A stretch of DNA of 64,000 nucleotides from contig JAQSDU010000014.1 of the NCBI GenBank assembly GCA_029946065.1, positions 243,260-307,259 on the forward strand. The letters run 5' to 3'. Below the pieces are notes generated by a model. The model was not told where the DNA came from and did no database searches. It was given only the letters and a program-made list of their open reading frames with translations. Position numbers and translations under genes: made by a program. This document shows positions 42,220 through 51,482 of the stretch, one piece after another; positions within the stretch are counted from its first letter, which is position 1; each line of letters begins with the position of its first letter. The DNA is from Flavobacterium sp. (GTDB lineage Bacteria > Bacteroidota > Bacteroidia > Flavobacteriales > Flavobacteriaceae).

Positions 42220-44283
42220 GTGGGACAGAACATTCTTTCTGAAGATAATTTTAAAAAAGATATCCATAACATCGATTCTAATCCGATTGTTAAAAATCTA
42301 CTTGACGTTATATGCAGCACAACCGGAATGGGTTTCGCCGCCATCGCCCGCGTTACTGAAGACCGGTGGATTGCCTGCAGCGTTAAGGATACAATTGAAT
42401 TCGGCATGAAACCCGGCGATGAGTTGCAAATCAGAACTACCATTTGTGATGAAGTTCGCCATGACAATCAGGCTGTGGTCATTAATAATGTTGCAAAAGA
42501 TCCCCATTTTCGCGATCATCATACTCCGAAAATGTATGGTTTCCAAAGCTATATTTCCATTCCGATTATTCGAAAAGACGGTAGCTTTTTTGGGACTTTG
42601 TGCGCTATCGACCCAAAACCGCACTTATTGGATACCCCAGCAGTTATAGGCATGTTTAATCTTTTTTCTGATTTGATATCGTTTCACCTTGAAGCCCTCG
42701 AACAAATTACCATAGGTAAAACGGAATTAGAAGAAGAGCGCGCCGTAAACCGCATTAACGAGGAAAATGAAGAGCGCCTTGGCATCATCATCGAAGCCAG
42801 TGAACTCGGTACATGGGAACTCAATGTAAAAACACGTGATTTTGAGTATTCAGATCGGTATTTTGAAATTTTGGGCTACAAAGAACGAAAAGGACTTTCT
42901 CACTTCGATTTTAGCAAACAATTGTATCCCGACGACGTTCCAATTAGAGAAAATGCATTTGCCGAAGCCTATAAAACCGGAATCCTACATTATGAAACCC
43001 GTATTATTTGGAATGACGGAACCATTCATTGGGTCGAAGCACGTGGAAAAGTTTTTTATGATACCGACCACACGCCTTTAAAATTAATAGGAACCATAAG
43101 GGATATTACCGATGAAAAAAATTACCAACAAGAGCTTGAGGAAAGTGAAGAAAAATTCCGTATGCTTGCAGATTCGATGCCACAACATATTTGGACATCT
43201 GATCCCGATGGCAACCTAAATTATTACAATAAATCTGTCTTTGAATATGCCGGATTGACACCCGAAGAACTAAAAACTGTTGGTTGGGTAGACATTGTTC
43301 ATCCAGACGATCGTGAAAAGAATATCCAATCATGGATTGAGAGCATTTCTAGTGGGAAACCGTTTTTATTAGAACACCGTTTTCGCCGTTATGATGGGGT
43401 GTACCGATGGCAATTGAGTCGTGCGATTCCGCAACGCGATACCGATGGAAACATCCGAATGTGGGTGGGCACCAGCACCGATATTCAGGACCAAAAGGAT
43501 TTTACGTACCAATTAGAGAAAAAAGTCCAAGAACGCACAAGCGAGCTGGAGGAAAAAAATATCACACTCGAAAAACTCAACAAGGAACTGGAATCATTCG
43601 CCTATATTTCGAGTCATGATTTACAAGAACCACTCCGAAAAATACAAACTTTTTCTAATATAATAGCCGAAAGAGAATACGATAAATTATCCGAAAGCGG
43701 TAAGGATTATTTTAAACGAATGCGAAATGCTGCGGAGCGGATGCAAATACTGATCAACGATTTACTGTCCTATTCGCGTACCAATAACCAAAAACAAAAA
43801 TTTGAAATTACCAACCTGAATGACATTCTCGAAGAAGTTAAAACCGATTTGAGTGAAGAATTGATTCAGAAAAATGTCGTCATTGAAGTTGGTGAAATGT
43901 GCACTGTTCGCATTATTCCGTTTCAGTTTCGACAAATACTTTATAATCTTTTCAGCAATGCAATCAAATTTGTAAAGCCCGGTGTTGCATCACATATTAT
44001 TATAAATTCAGAAATCAATACAGGGGAAAATCTCCAAAATTCCAAATTATTACCAGATGTCAGCTATTGTCATATCCATGTTTCCGACAACGGTATTGGT
44101 TTTGAAGCGGCATACAGCGAAAAGATTTTTGAATTATTCCAAAGACTTCATGGGCGCGAAACTTATAACGGAACCGGTATTGGACTTGCCATTGTAAAGA
44201 AAATTGTGGACAACCACCATGGTTTTATTACGGCTGATGGCGAAAATGGCGGTGCAAAGTTTGATATTTATATTCCTGCCTAG
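42220..44283 (+). CDS. GAF-PAS-PAS sensor histidine kinase (soluble)
   Basis: A 687-residue cytoplasmic kinase starting at GTG. A GAF domain (about 20-160, TGMGFAAIARVTEDRWIACS and GFQSYISIPIIRKDGSFFGT), two PAS domains with PAC-like ends (about 185-300 and 310-425), a coiled coil (425-460, LEEKNITLEKLNKELESFAY), a phosphoacceptor H466 in ISSHDLQEPLRKIQTF, and a HATPase domain (FRQILYNLFSNAIKF, VSDNGIGFEA, GTGIGLAIVKKI) are seen. The 'SSHDLQEPLRKI' box is the HWE/phytochrome-like bacterial variant. No receiver domain and no nearby regulator. Input is likely a soluble ligand or redox/light cue. Confidence 0.9.
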   Translation: MGQNILSEDNFKKDIHNIDSNPIVKNLLDVICSTTGMGFAAIARVTEDRWIACSVKDTIEFGMKPGDELQIRTTICDEVRHDNQAVVINNVAKDPHFRDHHTPKMYGFQSYISIPIIRKDGSFFGTLCAIDPKPHLLDTPAVIGMFNLFSDLISFHLEALEQITIGKTELEEERAVNRINEENEERLGIIIEASELGTWELNVKTRDFEYSDRYFEILGYKERKGLSHFDFSKQLYPDDVPIRENAFAEAYKTGILHYETRIIWNDGTIHWVEARGKVFYDTDHTPLKLIGTIRDITDEKNYQQELEESEEKFRMLADSMPQHIWTSDPDGNLNYYNKSVFEYAGLTPEELKTVGWVDIVHPDDREKNIQSWIESISSGKPFLLEHRFRRYDGVYRWQLSRAIPQRDTDGNIRMWVGTSTDIQDQKDFTYQLEKKVQERTSELEEKNITLEKLNKELESFAYISSHDLQEPLRKIQTFSNIIAEREYDKLSESGKDYFKRMRNAAERMQILINDLLSYSRTNNQKQKFEITNLNDILEEVKTDLSEELIQKNVVIEVGEMCTVRIIPFQFRQILYNLFSNAIKFVKPGVASHIIINSEINTGENLQNSKLLPDVSYCHIHVSDNGIGFEAAYSEKIFELFQRLHGRETYNGTGIGLAIVKKIVDNHHGFITADGENGGAKFDIYIPA

Positions 44284-44306
44284 AAAGTTGCAACACTTTC
44301 AATTCC

Positions 44307-44337
44307 TTGTAACCTCCACCAAATTACCGTACCTTTG
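44307..44337 (+). promoter_or_regulatory. Bacteroidota promoter: TTG -33 and TACCTTTG -7
   Basis: TTG at 44307-44309 and TACCTTTG at 44330-44337, spacer 20 bases; the helicase ATG follows after 16 bases. The best promoter match in the window. Confidence 0.75.
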
Positions 44338-44353
44338 CCGAAAATAAACAGCA

Positions 44354-45703
44354 ATGGCTACTTTCGAACAATTCAACCTCCCAAAATCACTGCAAAAAGC
44401 GGTGGACGATTTAGGATTTGAAACCCCTACTCCAATCCAGGAAAAATCTTTTTCCGTGATCATGTCGGGTCGCGATATGATGGGTATTGCACAAACAGGA
44501 ACAGGAAAAACTTTCGCGTACCTTTTGCCATTATTGAAATTATACAAATTTACGCCAAGCCATATTCCAAAAATCGTCATCCTTGTACCAACACGTGAAC
44601 TCGTTGTGCAGGTTGTCGAAGAAGTAGAAAAACTGACCAAATACATGTCGGTTCGTACCCTTGGGATTTATGGCGGTGTGAACATCAATACGCAAAAAAC
44701 AGCCGTTTATACTGGAATCGATATCCTTGTCGGAACGCCAGGACGCGTGATGGATTTAGCTTTGGACAATGTACTTCGATTTGAAGACACCTACAAACTC
44801 GTGATTGACGAATTTGATGAAATGCTGAATTTAGGTTTCCGTCCGCAACTTACTGCTATTTTAGCGATGATGCGCACGAAACGCCAAAACATACTTTTTT
44901 CGGCTACCATGACCGAAGAAGTCGATGCTGTTTTAAATGATTATTTTGATTTTCCGGAAGAAGTCAGCCTCGCTGCATCGGGAACGCCGTTGGAAAAAAT
45001 CACGCAATTAAGCTATCCTGTACAAAATTTTAATACGAAAATCAACCTGCTCAAGCATTTGCTCGTGAATGATGAAAGCATGAGCCGGATCCTGATTTTT
45101 GTCAACAACAAGAAAATTTCCGACATGCTGCACGAAAGTATCGATGAAGCTTTTGAAGGACAGTTTGGTGTTATCCACTCCAATAAATCACAAAATTACC
45201 GGTTGAATACGATGGCATCGTTCCAGCAAGGCGAATTGCGCGGATTGATTACCACCGACGTAATGGCGAGAGGTTTGGATATTTCCGATATTACACACGT
45301 TTTCAATTTTGAAATGCCCGAATATCCTGAATTGTACATGCACCGTATTGGTAGAACCGGACGTGCAGATGCGACAGGAACGGCAATAAGTTTCTTTACG
45401 CCACGTGAAGAAGAAATGCGTATCGAGATCGAAATGCTGATGGATATGGAATTGGAAGTATTGCCATTCCCGGAAGAAGTAGAAGTTTCGATGAAATTAA
45501 TCGGTCCGGAAAAAGACAAGCAACCGGTAAAATTCATGATGAAAAAAGTCAAGCTCGAAGGTGACGGCGCTTTTCACGAAAAATCCAAAAAGAACACAAA
45601 AGTCAACCTTGGTGGTCCGTCTAAAACCAAAAAGAAAACGCATGGTTCATTGAACCGCAATATGTTGAAAGAACAAGCTAAAAAGCGGAATAAGAAAAAG
45701 TAG
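44354..45703 (+). CDS. DEAD-box-type RNA helicase with DEFD motif II
   Basis: A 449-residue SF2 helicase. Q motif FNLPKSLQKAVDDLGFETPT...PIQ, motif I AQTGTGKT, Ia PTRELVVQ, Ib TPGR, motif III SAT, VI HRIGRTGRAD. Motif II is DEFD (VIDEFDEMLNLGF) in place of DEAD. The C-terminal tail after about residue 375 is short and lysine-rich (KKVKLEGDG...KKNKKK), as in cold-shock/ribosome-assembly helicases. It presumably unwinds RNA during translation or ribosome assembly. A strong consensus promoter precedes it. Confidence 0.92.
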   Translation: MATFEQFNLPKSLQKAVDDLGFETPTPIQEKSFSVIMSGRDMMGIAQTGTGKTFAYLLPLLKLYKFTPSHIPKIVILVPTRELVVQVVEEVEKLTKYMSVRTLGIYGGVNINTQKTAVYTGIDILVGTPGRVMDLALDNVLRFEDTYKLVIDEFDEMLNLGFRPQLTAILAMMRTKRQNILFSATMTEEVDAVLNDYFDFPEEVSLAASGTPLEKITQLSYPVQNFNTKINLLKHLLVNDESMSRILIFVNNKKISDMLHESIDEAFEGQFGVIHSNKSQNYRLNTMASFQQGELRGLITTDVMARGLDISDITHVFNFEMPEYPELYMHRIGRTGRADATGTAISFFTPREEEMRIEIEMLMDMELEVLPFPEEVEVSMKLIGPEKDKQPVKFMMKKVKLEGDGAFHEKSKKNTKVNLGGPSKTKKKTHGSLNRNMLKEQAKKRNKKK

Positions 45704-45740
45704 TGCCTGAGTGCCTGAGTTCAAAATTAAAATTTAAAAA

Positions 45741-45775
45741 AAATCCGCTAATTCAATTGCGGATTTTTATTTTTT
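45741..45775. terminator. Bidirectional terminator
   Basis: Stem AAATCCGC / GCGGATTT with a ten-base loop and long A and T tracts on each side, between convergent genes. Confidence 0.85.
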
Positions 45776-45831
45776 TAGGTGAACAGAAAAACTCAAGTAC
45801 ATAGCAGCGTAGCGTCTCATCTGCCCAGAAA

Positions 45832-46941
45832 CTACTCCGTAAAAACCAAACAAACTGGTGCACAAACATCAATGCGTTTTTCTGTATCTGTGAGTTCTCC
45901 CGTAGCTTTATTGATGCTAAAAATCACCACTTCGTTAGTTTCCTGATTCGCTACCAAAAGAAAATTTCCATTTGGATCGATCGCAAAATTTCGTGGCGTT
46001 TTTCCTTTCGTACTGTAATTTCCTTTGAATTTCAGGCTTCCGTCGGGTGCGATTCTAAAGCAGGTAATGTCATTGGCAGTACCGCGATTGGTGGCATATA
46101 AAAACTTTCCGTCGGGCGTAATGTGGATATCGGCTGCACCCACTTTTCCGGTAAAACCATTAATAACCACTTGTTGTTCCTGCAAAATTTTAAAGCTGCC
46201 GCTTTCATAACGAAAAACCGTCAATGTAGCATCTAATTCTTGTAAAAGATAAGCGAATTTCCCATCAGCACTAAACGTCAAATGTCTTGGTCCGCTGCCC
46301 CTTTTTACGGCAAGACTGTCTTTTATGACAAGTGTCTTTTCGCCTCCCCTCGCGTTATAACTATAAGTATAAATTTTATCGGTTCCCAAATCATTGGCAA
46401 TTACAAATTTCTTATCCGGTGTAAACTGCACCATGTGTACGTGAGCGCTTTCCTGGCGTTTCAAATTTTTACTCTTTCCTTTGTGCTGAATGAGTTGTTT
46501 TACGTCTGTCAGGCTTCCGTCATCATTTTTGCCAAAAACAGCAATACTTCCGCCAGAATAATTGGCAACCAGAACATTATTGGCATCGTTGATGATATAA
46601 CACGGATCGGCGCCTTTTGAATCTACAATATTTATTGCTTTCAGTCCGCCACTCGGAGCATCAAAAGAAAATGCAGTTACTTTGCTGTTTGCACCATCTT
46701 CATTGACGCTATAGATATGTCTGTTATCCGCTGAAACGGTCAGAAAACTTGGGTTTACAACTTTTTCGGTGTTGAATTTCGGCTTAAAACTTGCCGTTCC
46801 CAAATCAAAATCATACACATAAATGCCACCACTTTCGCAATTATTGGTATAAGTGCCTATGATCAAGTTACGGCTTTGTTGTTGTGAAATGGCATTTACA
46901 AAGGAAAACACACTTAACGCAATCAGGAAATATTTTTTCAT
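45832..46941 (-). CDS. Secreted lactonase-like seven-bladed beta-propeller
   Basis: Signal peptide (MKKYFLIALSVFSFVNAISQ) followed by a seven-bladed propeller with the lactonase/6-phosphogluconolactonase (YkgE/Pgl) blade pattern, e.g. SGGIYVYDFDLGTASFKP, ADPCYIINDANNVLVANYSG, QESAHVHMVQFTPDKKFVIA and SGPRHLTFSADGKFAYLLQE. The HVHMVQFTPD and GPRHLTFS phrases are the blade histidines of the family. The leader shows it acts outside the cytoplasm, so a carbohydrate lactone in the periplasm is plausible. 369 residues, complete. Confidence 0.87.
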   Translation of the reverse strand: MKKYFLIALSVFSFVNAISQQQSRNLIIGTYTNNCESGGIYVYDFDLGTASFKPKFNTEKVVNPSFLTVSADNRHIYSVNEDGANSKVTAFSFDAPSGGLKAINIVDSKGADPCYIINDANNVLVANYSGGSIAVFGKNDDGSLTDVKQLIQHKGKSKNLKRQESAHVHMVQFTPDKKFVIANDLGTDKIYTYSYNARGGEKTLVIKDSLAVKRGSGPRHLTFSADGKFAYLLQELDATLTVFRYESGSFKILQEQQVVINGFTGKVGAADIHITPDGKFLYATNRGTANDITCFRIAPDGSLKFKGNYSTKGKTPRNFAIDPNGNFLLVANQETNEVVIFSINKATGELTDTEKRIDVCAPVCLVFTE

Positions 46942-46960
46942 CAGAAGTAAATTTGATTGG

Positions 46961-46968
46961 CAAAAGTA
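46961..46968 (-). promoter_or_regulatory. -7 element TACTTTTG
   Basis: Reverse complement of CAAAAGTA; 20 bases upstream of the lactonase ATG. Confidence 0.5.
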
Positions 46969-47170
46969 GTTTTTTTGACGTTTGGTTTGTCCATAGATTC
47001 GCAGATTTTAATAAAACATTATCCTATACTATTCGATTTTAGCAGATATAGCACCAACTATTTTTCTATATTAAACAGTTCTTTACGACAAGAAAAAAAT
47101 CTGTGCATCTGTGCTGATATTTTACCAATTTAAAATTTAAAATTCCGTATTTATAATACCAAAAAAGTAG

Positions 47171-47178
47171 TATTTTTG
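47171..47178 (+). promoter_or_regulatory. -7 element TATTTTTG within a short hairpin
   Basis: TAnnTTTG match 59 bases upstream of the BatA/VWA ATG; the sequence around it (accaaaaaagtagtatttttggc) can fold back on itself. Confidence 0.4.
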
Positions 47179-47236
47179 GCAAACGATTCGCGAACCGCTA
47201 CTGCAATTAGGTTGGTGAAATAAACTAAAAATTAGA

Positions 47237-49174
47237 ATGCAGTTCAAACATCCGGAAATTCTCTACTTTCTTTTCTTACTGGTCATTCCAATTTTGGTGC
47301 ATTTGTTCCAATTGCGAAGGTTTAAAAAAGAATATTTTACGAATGTAAGCTTCCTCAAAGAACTTTCCATACAAACCCGAAAAAGCTCCAAAATCAAAAA
47401 ATGGCTGCTACTCACAACGCGTTTACTTTTGTTATCCGCTATGATTATTGCTTTCGCGCAACCATTTTTCCAAGCGAAAGACAGCAATAATGTTACTAAT
47501 GAAATGTACATTTTGCTCGACAATTCCTTCAGCATGCAAGCAAAAGGCCAAAAAGGCGAACTGCTCAAACGCGCTATTGAAGATTTGCTCGAACACACGC
47601 CAGAAAACCAGCAATTTTCGCTGTTGACGAATTCGGAGACATTTTGGAATACCGATATCAAATCCATCCAAGCAGCATTACAAAACCTAAAATACAGCGC
47701 AACGCCGTTCAATTTGGAAAGCCTGATGGCGAAAGTAAAATCGCGCAAATCGCCTTTCAATAAAGATATTGTGGTGATTACAGATGCGATTGGATTGGAG
47801 CAAAAACAGCTCAAAAGCATCGATAAAGATTTCAATACATACTTCATTATCCCAAAAGCGGAACAGAAAAACAATATTGCCGTTGATAGCGTTTTCATCG
47901 CCCAAACATTGGACAATTTTTATGAAATTGGTGTAAAATTATCTGCGTATGGTGAAGATTTAGCCGAATCGCCAATCGCTTTATACAACAACAACAAATT
48001 GATTGCGAAAACACAAATCAAATTTGACGCGGCTTCAAAAACCATGAATTTCACAATTCCGAAAGCCGATTTCAACGGTTATGTTGCTGTCGAAGACAAC
48101 GGGATTTCTTATGACAATACTTTATATTTCAATATTTCTAAACCTGAAAAATTAAATGTTGTCAGTATTGGTGATGCCGAAAGAAGCGAATTTCTTGCTA
48201 AGATTTACACGGAAACAGAATTCAACTACAGCAATTTTCCGCTGGCAAATCTCGATTATAACATCCTTGAAAAGCAAGATGCGATTGTGCTCAATGAACT
48301 CAAAGATATTCCGCAAGCGTTACAAACTACTTTGAAAACTTTTGTGGAAAAAGGCGGTAATCTGATCGTGATTCCATCATCTGAAACTTCAACGGTAACA
48401 ATGAATACTTTTCTTGCCAATTTTGGCAGTATCAAATTCGGAAACCCAGTGATTGCTGAGAAACTGATTACGAAAATCGCTTTCAGCCATCCTTTGTACA
48501 GTGCTGTTTTTGAAAAGAAAATCGACAATTTTCAATACCCAAATACGAAAAATTCATTTGCTGTAACTAGCACCAATCCTGCGATTTTGAGTTATGAAGA
48601 CCAAAGCGTTTTCCTGACATCTTTATCTGCTGCCGTTTCTTCTGTTTATGTTTTCGCTGCGCCGATTAACAAGATGAATTCGAATTTTCAGAATTCACCC
48701 CTGATTGTTCCAACTTTTTATAATATGGCGCAAGTGGCCCAAAAAACCGGCGTTACTGCAATTACAATTGGTGAAAATCAACCGTTTTTACTCGATGCAA
48801 ATCTTTCAAAAGATGAGATTGTTGAAATAAAAAGTAATGAGAATTCCAGCGAAAAATTCATTCCGGTACAGCAGATTTTAAACAATAAAGTAAAACTGAC
48901 ATTTAACGATTATCCACAAGTAGCAGGCAATTACGGCGTTTTTAAACAAAACGAATTGCTGCGCAACATTAGCTTTAATTATAACCGCACCGAAGGCAAT
49001 ATTACGCCTGCCAACGAAGATATGTTCTCCGATTTTAAGACAATCGACAATATAGAAACTGTTTTTGACACTTTACAGACAGACCGGACAAACAACGAAA
49101 TCTGGAAATGGTTTGTGCTGCTGACGCTTTTATTTTTAGTTACCGAACTGTTCATCCAAAAATTCGTAAAATGA
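47237..49174 (+). CDS. BatA/VWA-domain membrane protein
   Basis: A 645-residue protein with an N-terminal BatA-like helix (MQFKHPEILYFLFLLVIPIL), an amphipathic segment (RRFKKEYFTNVSFLKELS) and a second helix near residue 60-80, a von Willebrand A domain with the MIDAS motif YILLDNSFSMQAKGQ (DxSxS), and a C-terminal helix (WKWFVLLTLLFLVTELFIQ). The middle region (about 300-590) carries a conserved glutamine-amidotransferase-like fold. Such proteins often act with MoxR-type ATPases; none is visible here. The TGA overlaps the ATG of the next gene. Confidence 0.87.
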   Translation: MQFKHPEILYFLFLLVIPILVHLFQLRRFKKEYFTNVSFLKELSIQTRKSSKIKKWLLLTTRLLLLSAMIIAFAQPFFQAKDSNNVTNEMYILLDNSFSMQAKGQKGELLKRAIEDLLEHTPENQQFSLLTNSETFWNTDIKSIQAALQNLKYSATPFNLESLMAKVKSRKSPFNKDIVVITDAIGLEQKQLKSIDKDFNTYFIIPKAEQKNNIAVDSVFIAQTLDNFYEIGVKLSAYGEDLAESPIALYNNNKLIAKTQIKFDAASKTMNFTIPKADFNGYVAVEDNGISYDNTLYFNISKPEKLNVVSIGDAERSEFLAKIYTETEFNYSNFPLANLDYNILEKQDAIVLNELKDIPQALQTTLKTFVEKGGNLIVIPSSETSTVTMNTFLANFGSIKFGNPVIAEKLITKIAFSHPLYSAVFEKKIDNFQYPNTKNSFAVTSTNPAILSYEDQSVFLTSLSAAVSSVYVFAAPINKMNSNFQNSPLIVPTFYNMAQVAQKTGVTAITIGENQPFLLDANLSKDEIVEIKSNENSSEKFIPVQQILNNKVKLTFNDYPQVAGNYGVFKQNELLRNISFNYNRTEGNITPANEDMFSDFKTIDNIETVFDTLQTDRTNNEIWKWFVLLTLLFLVTELFIQKFVK

Positions 49175-50424
49175 ATCTAATCATCAGAGAAGCAACAATT
49201 ATCGACCCGAAAAGTGCATTCCACAATCAGGTTGCAGATTTGCAGATTGAAAATGGTACCATTAAAAAAATTGGCAAGAAGCTTTCCAATTCATCCAAAT
49301 TTAAAGAAATTAAACTGGATAATCTTTACGTTTCCGAAGGTTGGTTCGACAGTAGTGTTTCGCTTGGAGAACCGGGTTTTGAAGACCGTGAAACCATTGC
49401 CAACGGATTAAATGTCGCCGCAAAAAGTGGTTTCACTGCCGTAGCTTTACAACCCAATTCCGATCCAATAATAGACAACCAATCACAAGTTAATTTCGTA
49501 CTTTCCAGAGCCAACGGATGCGCAACCCAACTTTACCCAATTGGCGCTTTGACCAAAGGCAGCGACGCAAAAGATTTGGCCGAATTATTCGATATGAAAA
49601 ATGCTGGCGCCATAGCTTTTGGTGATTATGGCAAAAGTTTGGAGAACGCAAATCTGCTCAAAATTGCATTGCAATACACGCAAGATTTCGACGGATTGGT
49701 CATTGCTTTTTCACAAGATGCCAATATCAAAGGAAATGGCGTCGCAAATGAAGGCATCGTCTCGACAAGATTGGGATTGAAAGGGATCCCGGCACTTGCA
49801 GAAGAGTTGCACATTGCCCGTAATTTATTTTTACTCGAATATACCGGCGGAAAATTACATATTCCAACCATTTCGACGGCAAAATCAGTCGAATTGATTA
49901 AAGCCGCTAAAGCAAAAGGACTCAACGTTACCTGTAGCGTAGCAGTTCACAATCTGGTTTTGAATGATGAAAAACTCGATGGTTTTGACACGAGATTTAA
50001 AGTCGCGCCACCATTGCGAAGCGAATCCGACAGAAAAGCATTGATAAAGGCGGTTAATAATGGCATTATTGATTGCATCACTTCCGACCATAATCCAATC
50101 GATATTGAACACAAGAAAATGGAATTCGATCTGGCAAAAAACGGCACAATCGGTCTTGAAAGCACATTTGGGGCATTAATGACCATACTTTCACCGGATG
50201 TAATCGTTGAAAAGCTGATTGCTGCGAAAGCGATATTCGGAATTGAAAGCGACGGTATTTCAGAAGGAAAAACAGCTAATCTTACTTTCTTTAATCCCGA
50301 AGGAAAATCGAAATTTACGAAAGAAAATATACTGTCAAAATCTAAAAATTCCGCTTTTCTCGAAAGTGAATGTAAAGGAAAAGTGTATGGGATTTTCAAT
50401 AACGGACAATTGATCTTAAATTAA
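49171..50424 (+). CDS. Dihydroorotase-like protein lacking metal ligands (PyrC' type)
   Basis: A 417-residue amidohydrolase-superfamily protein starting MNLIIREATIIDPKSAFHNQ. The overall match is to the multifunctional-type dihydroorotase (GEPGFEDRETIANGLNVAAK, PLRSESDRKALIKAVNNGII, ITSDHNPID). Key catalytic residues are gone: the HxH motif is SSVS (His to Ser at 62 and 64), the neighbouring substrate Arg is Gly66, and the HISHVST-type histidine is replaced in HIPTISTAKS. So it should not bind the zinc pair normally. It may be a non-catalytic PyrC'-like partner of aspartate transcarbamoylase, or a different enzyme; no pyrB is nearby. Coupled to the VWA protein by ATGA. Confidence 0.85.
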   Translation: MNLIIREATIIDPKSAFHNQVADLQIENGTIKKIGKKLSNSSKFKEIKLDNLYVSEGWFDSSVSLGEPGFEDRETIANGLNVAAKSGFTAVALQPNSDPIIDNQSQVNFVLSRANGCATQLYPIGALTKGSDAKDLAELFDMKNAGAIAFGDYGKSLENANLLKIALQYTQDFDGLVIAFSQDANIKGNGVANEGIVSTRLGLKGIPALAEELHIARNLFLLEYTGGKLHIPTISTAKSVELIKAAKAKGLNVTCSVAVHNLVLNDEKLDGFDTRFKVAPPLRSESDRKALIKAVNNGIIDCITSDHNPIDIEHKKMEFDLAKNGTIGLESTFGALMTILSPDVIVEKLIAAKAIFGIESDGISEGKTANLTFFNPEGKSKFTKENILSKSKNSAFLESECKGKVYGIFNNGQLILN

Positions 50425-50425
50425 A

Positions 50426-50752
50426 ATGGACCAGCAAACAATCGAAAAAGGCAAAACCGCCGCAATCTCAAGTTATATCTTACTCGTCGGCGTATTGATC
50501 GCTTTGTCAATCAACAGCGAAGACAAAAATCCGTATGCATCATTTCACATCCGTCAGGGTTTGGGATTGTCAATCACTTTTGTTTCATTGGGCTTAATTA
50601 TTGCTAATTTTGAAAGTATCATGATTGCCGCACCAATGTGGATTTTCATTTCGGTATTGATGATTTTTGGTATTTTTAACGCTGCACAAGGCAGTACAAG
50701 ACCATTGCCTCTGGTTGGTAATTTATTCCAAAAATGGTTCAAAAATATATAA
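50426..50752 (+). CDS. Small polytopic membrane protein (Tic20/DUF4870-like)
   Basis: The 108-residue protein has three hydrophobic segments and the short conserved phrase ASFHIRQGLGLSITFVSLGL typical of DUF4870/Tic20-like membrane proteins. It starts one base after the dihydroorotase-like stop codon and ends two bases before the esterase start, so it belongs to the same transcript. Function unknown. Confidence 0.75.
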   Translation: MDQQTIEKGKTAAISSYILLVGVLIALSINSEDKNPYASFHIRQGLGLSITFVSLGLIIANFESIMIAAPMWIFISVLMIFGIFNAAQGSTRPLPLVGNLFQKWFKNI

Positions 50753-50754
50753 AA

Positions 50755-51399
50755 ATGCAAGATCTACACTACCTAGTTCGAGAACCAAAAATAAAGTCAG
50801 AAAAAAAACCATTGTTGCTTTTGCTCCACGGATATGGCAGCAACGAAGAAGATTTATTTTCGTTTGCAAATGAACTTCCGGAAGAATATTATGTGATTTC
50901 CGTGCGCGCACCTTATGATTTACAACATGGAAGCTACGCTTGGTATGCAATTAATTTTGATGCTGATGAAAACAAATTTTCCGATCATGATCAAGCAAGA
51001 AAATCCCGCGATTTAATAGCTGATTTTGTGGATGGAATTACGGCGAAATATGACATTGATGCTTCAAATGTTACGCTAATTGGTTTTAGCCAAGGTAGTA
51101 TTTTGAGTTATGCCGTTGCATTGTCATACCCACAAAAAATACAACGTGTCGTTGCCATGAGTGGTTATTTAAACCAAGAAATTCTAACTGAAAATTACGC
51201 GAAAAATGATTTTTCCACTCTGAAATTCTTTATTTCACATGGTACGGTTGACCAAGTTGTTCCAGTTGATTGGGACAGAAAATCAAAACCTTTTCTAGAT
51301 AATTTAAATATCGAATCTGTTTATAAGGAATACCCAATCGGCCATGGCGTTTCGCCCCAGAATTTCTTTGATTTACGGGATTGGCTGAACAAAAAATAA
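50755..51399 (+). CDS. Alpha/beta-hydrolase, phospholipase/carboxylesterase family
   Basis: A 214-residue esterase. Oxyanion HGYGSNEEDLFSF, nucleophile elbow GFSQGSILSYA, acid in GTVDQVVPV and histidine in IGHGVSPQNFF form a full triad. The ATG at 50755 is preferred over one seven codons earlier that lies inside the preceding gene. Cytoplasmic carboxylesterase; substrate unknown, short-chain esters likely. Confidence 0.87.
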   Translation: MQDLHYLVREPKIKSEKKPLLLLLHGYGSNEEDLFSFANELPEEYYVISVRAPYDLQHGSYAWYAINFDADENKFSDHDQARKSRDLIADFVDGITAKYDIDASNVTLIGFSQGSILSYAVALSYPQKIQRVVAMSGYLNQEILTENYAKNDFSTLKFFISHGTVDQVVPVDWDRKSKPFLDNLNIESVYKEYPIGHGVSPQNFFDLRDWLNKK

Positions 51400-51482
51400 G
51401 TTATTTTTACAATTATTCAAGTAAAACAACTTTGTGTCTTTGCGAGATTTAAATGACTTACGATGCGCAAAGCAAGAAATAA

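Noticed and set aside
47263..47916. Antisense open frame (217 codons) inside the BatA/VWA gene
   Set aside because: Overlaps the vWA domain on the other strand and its sequence has no recognisable feature; the sense gene is clear.
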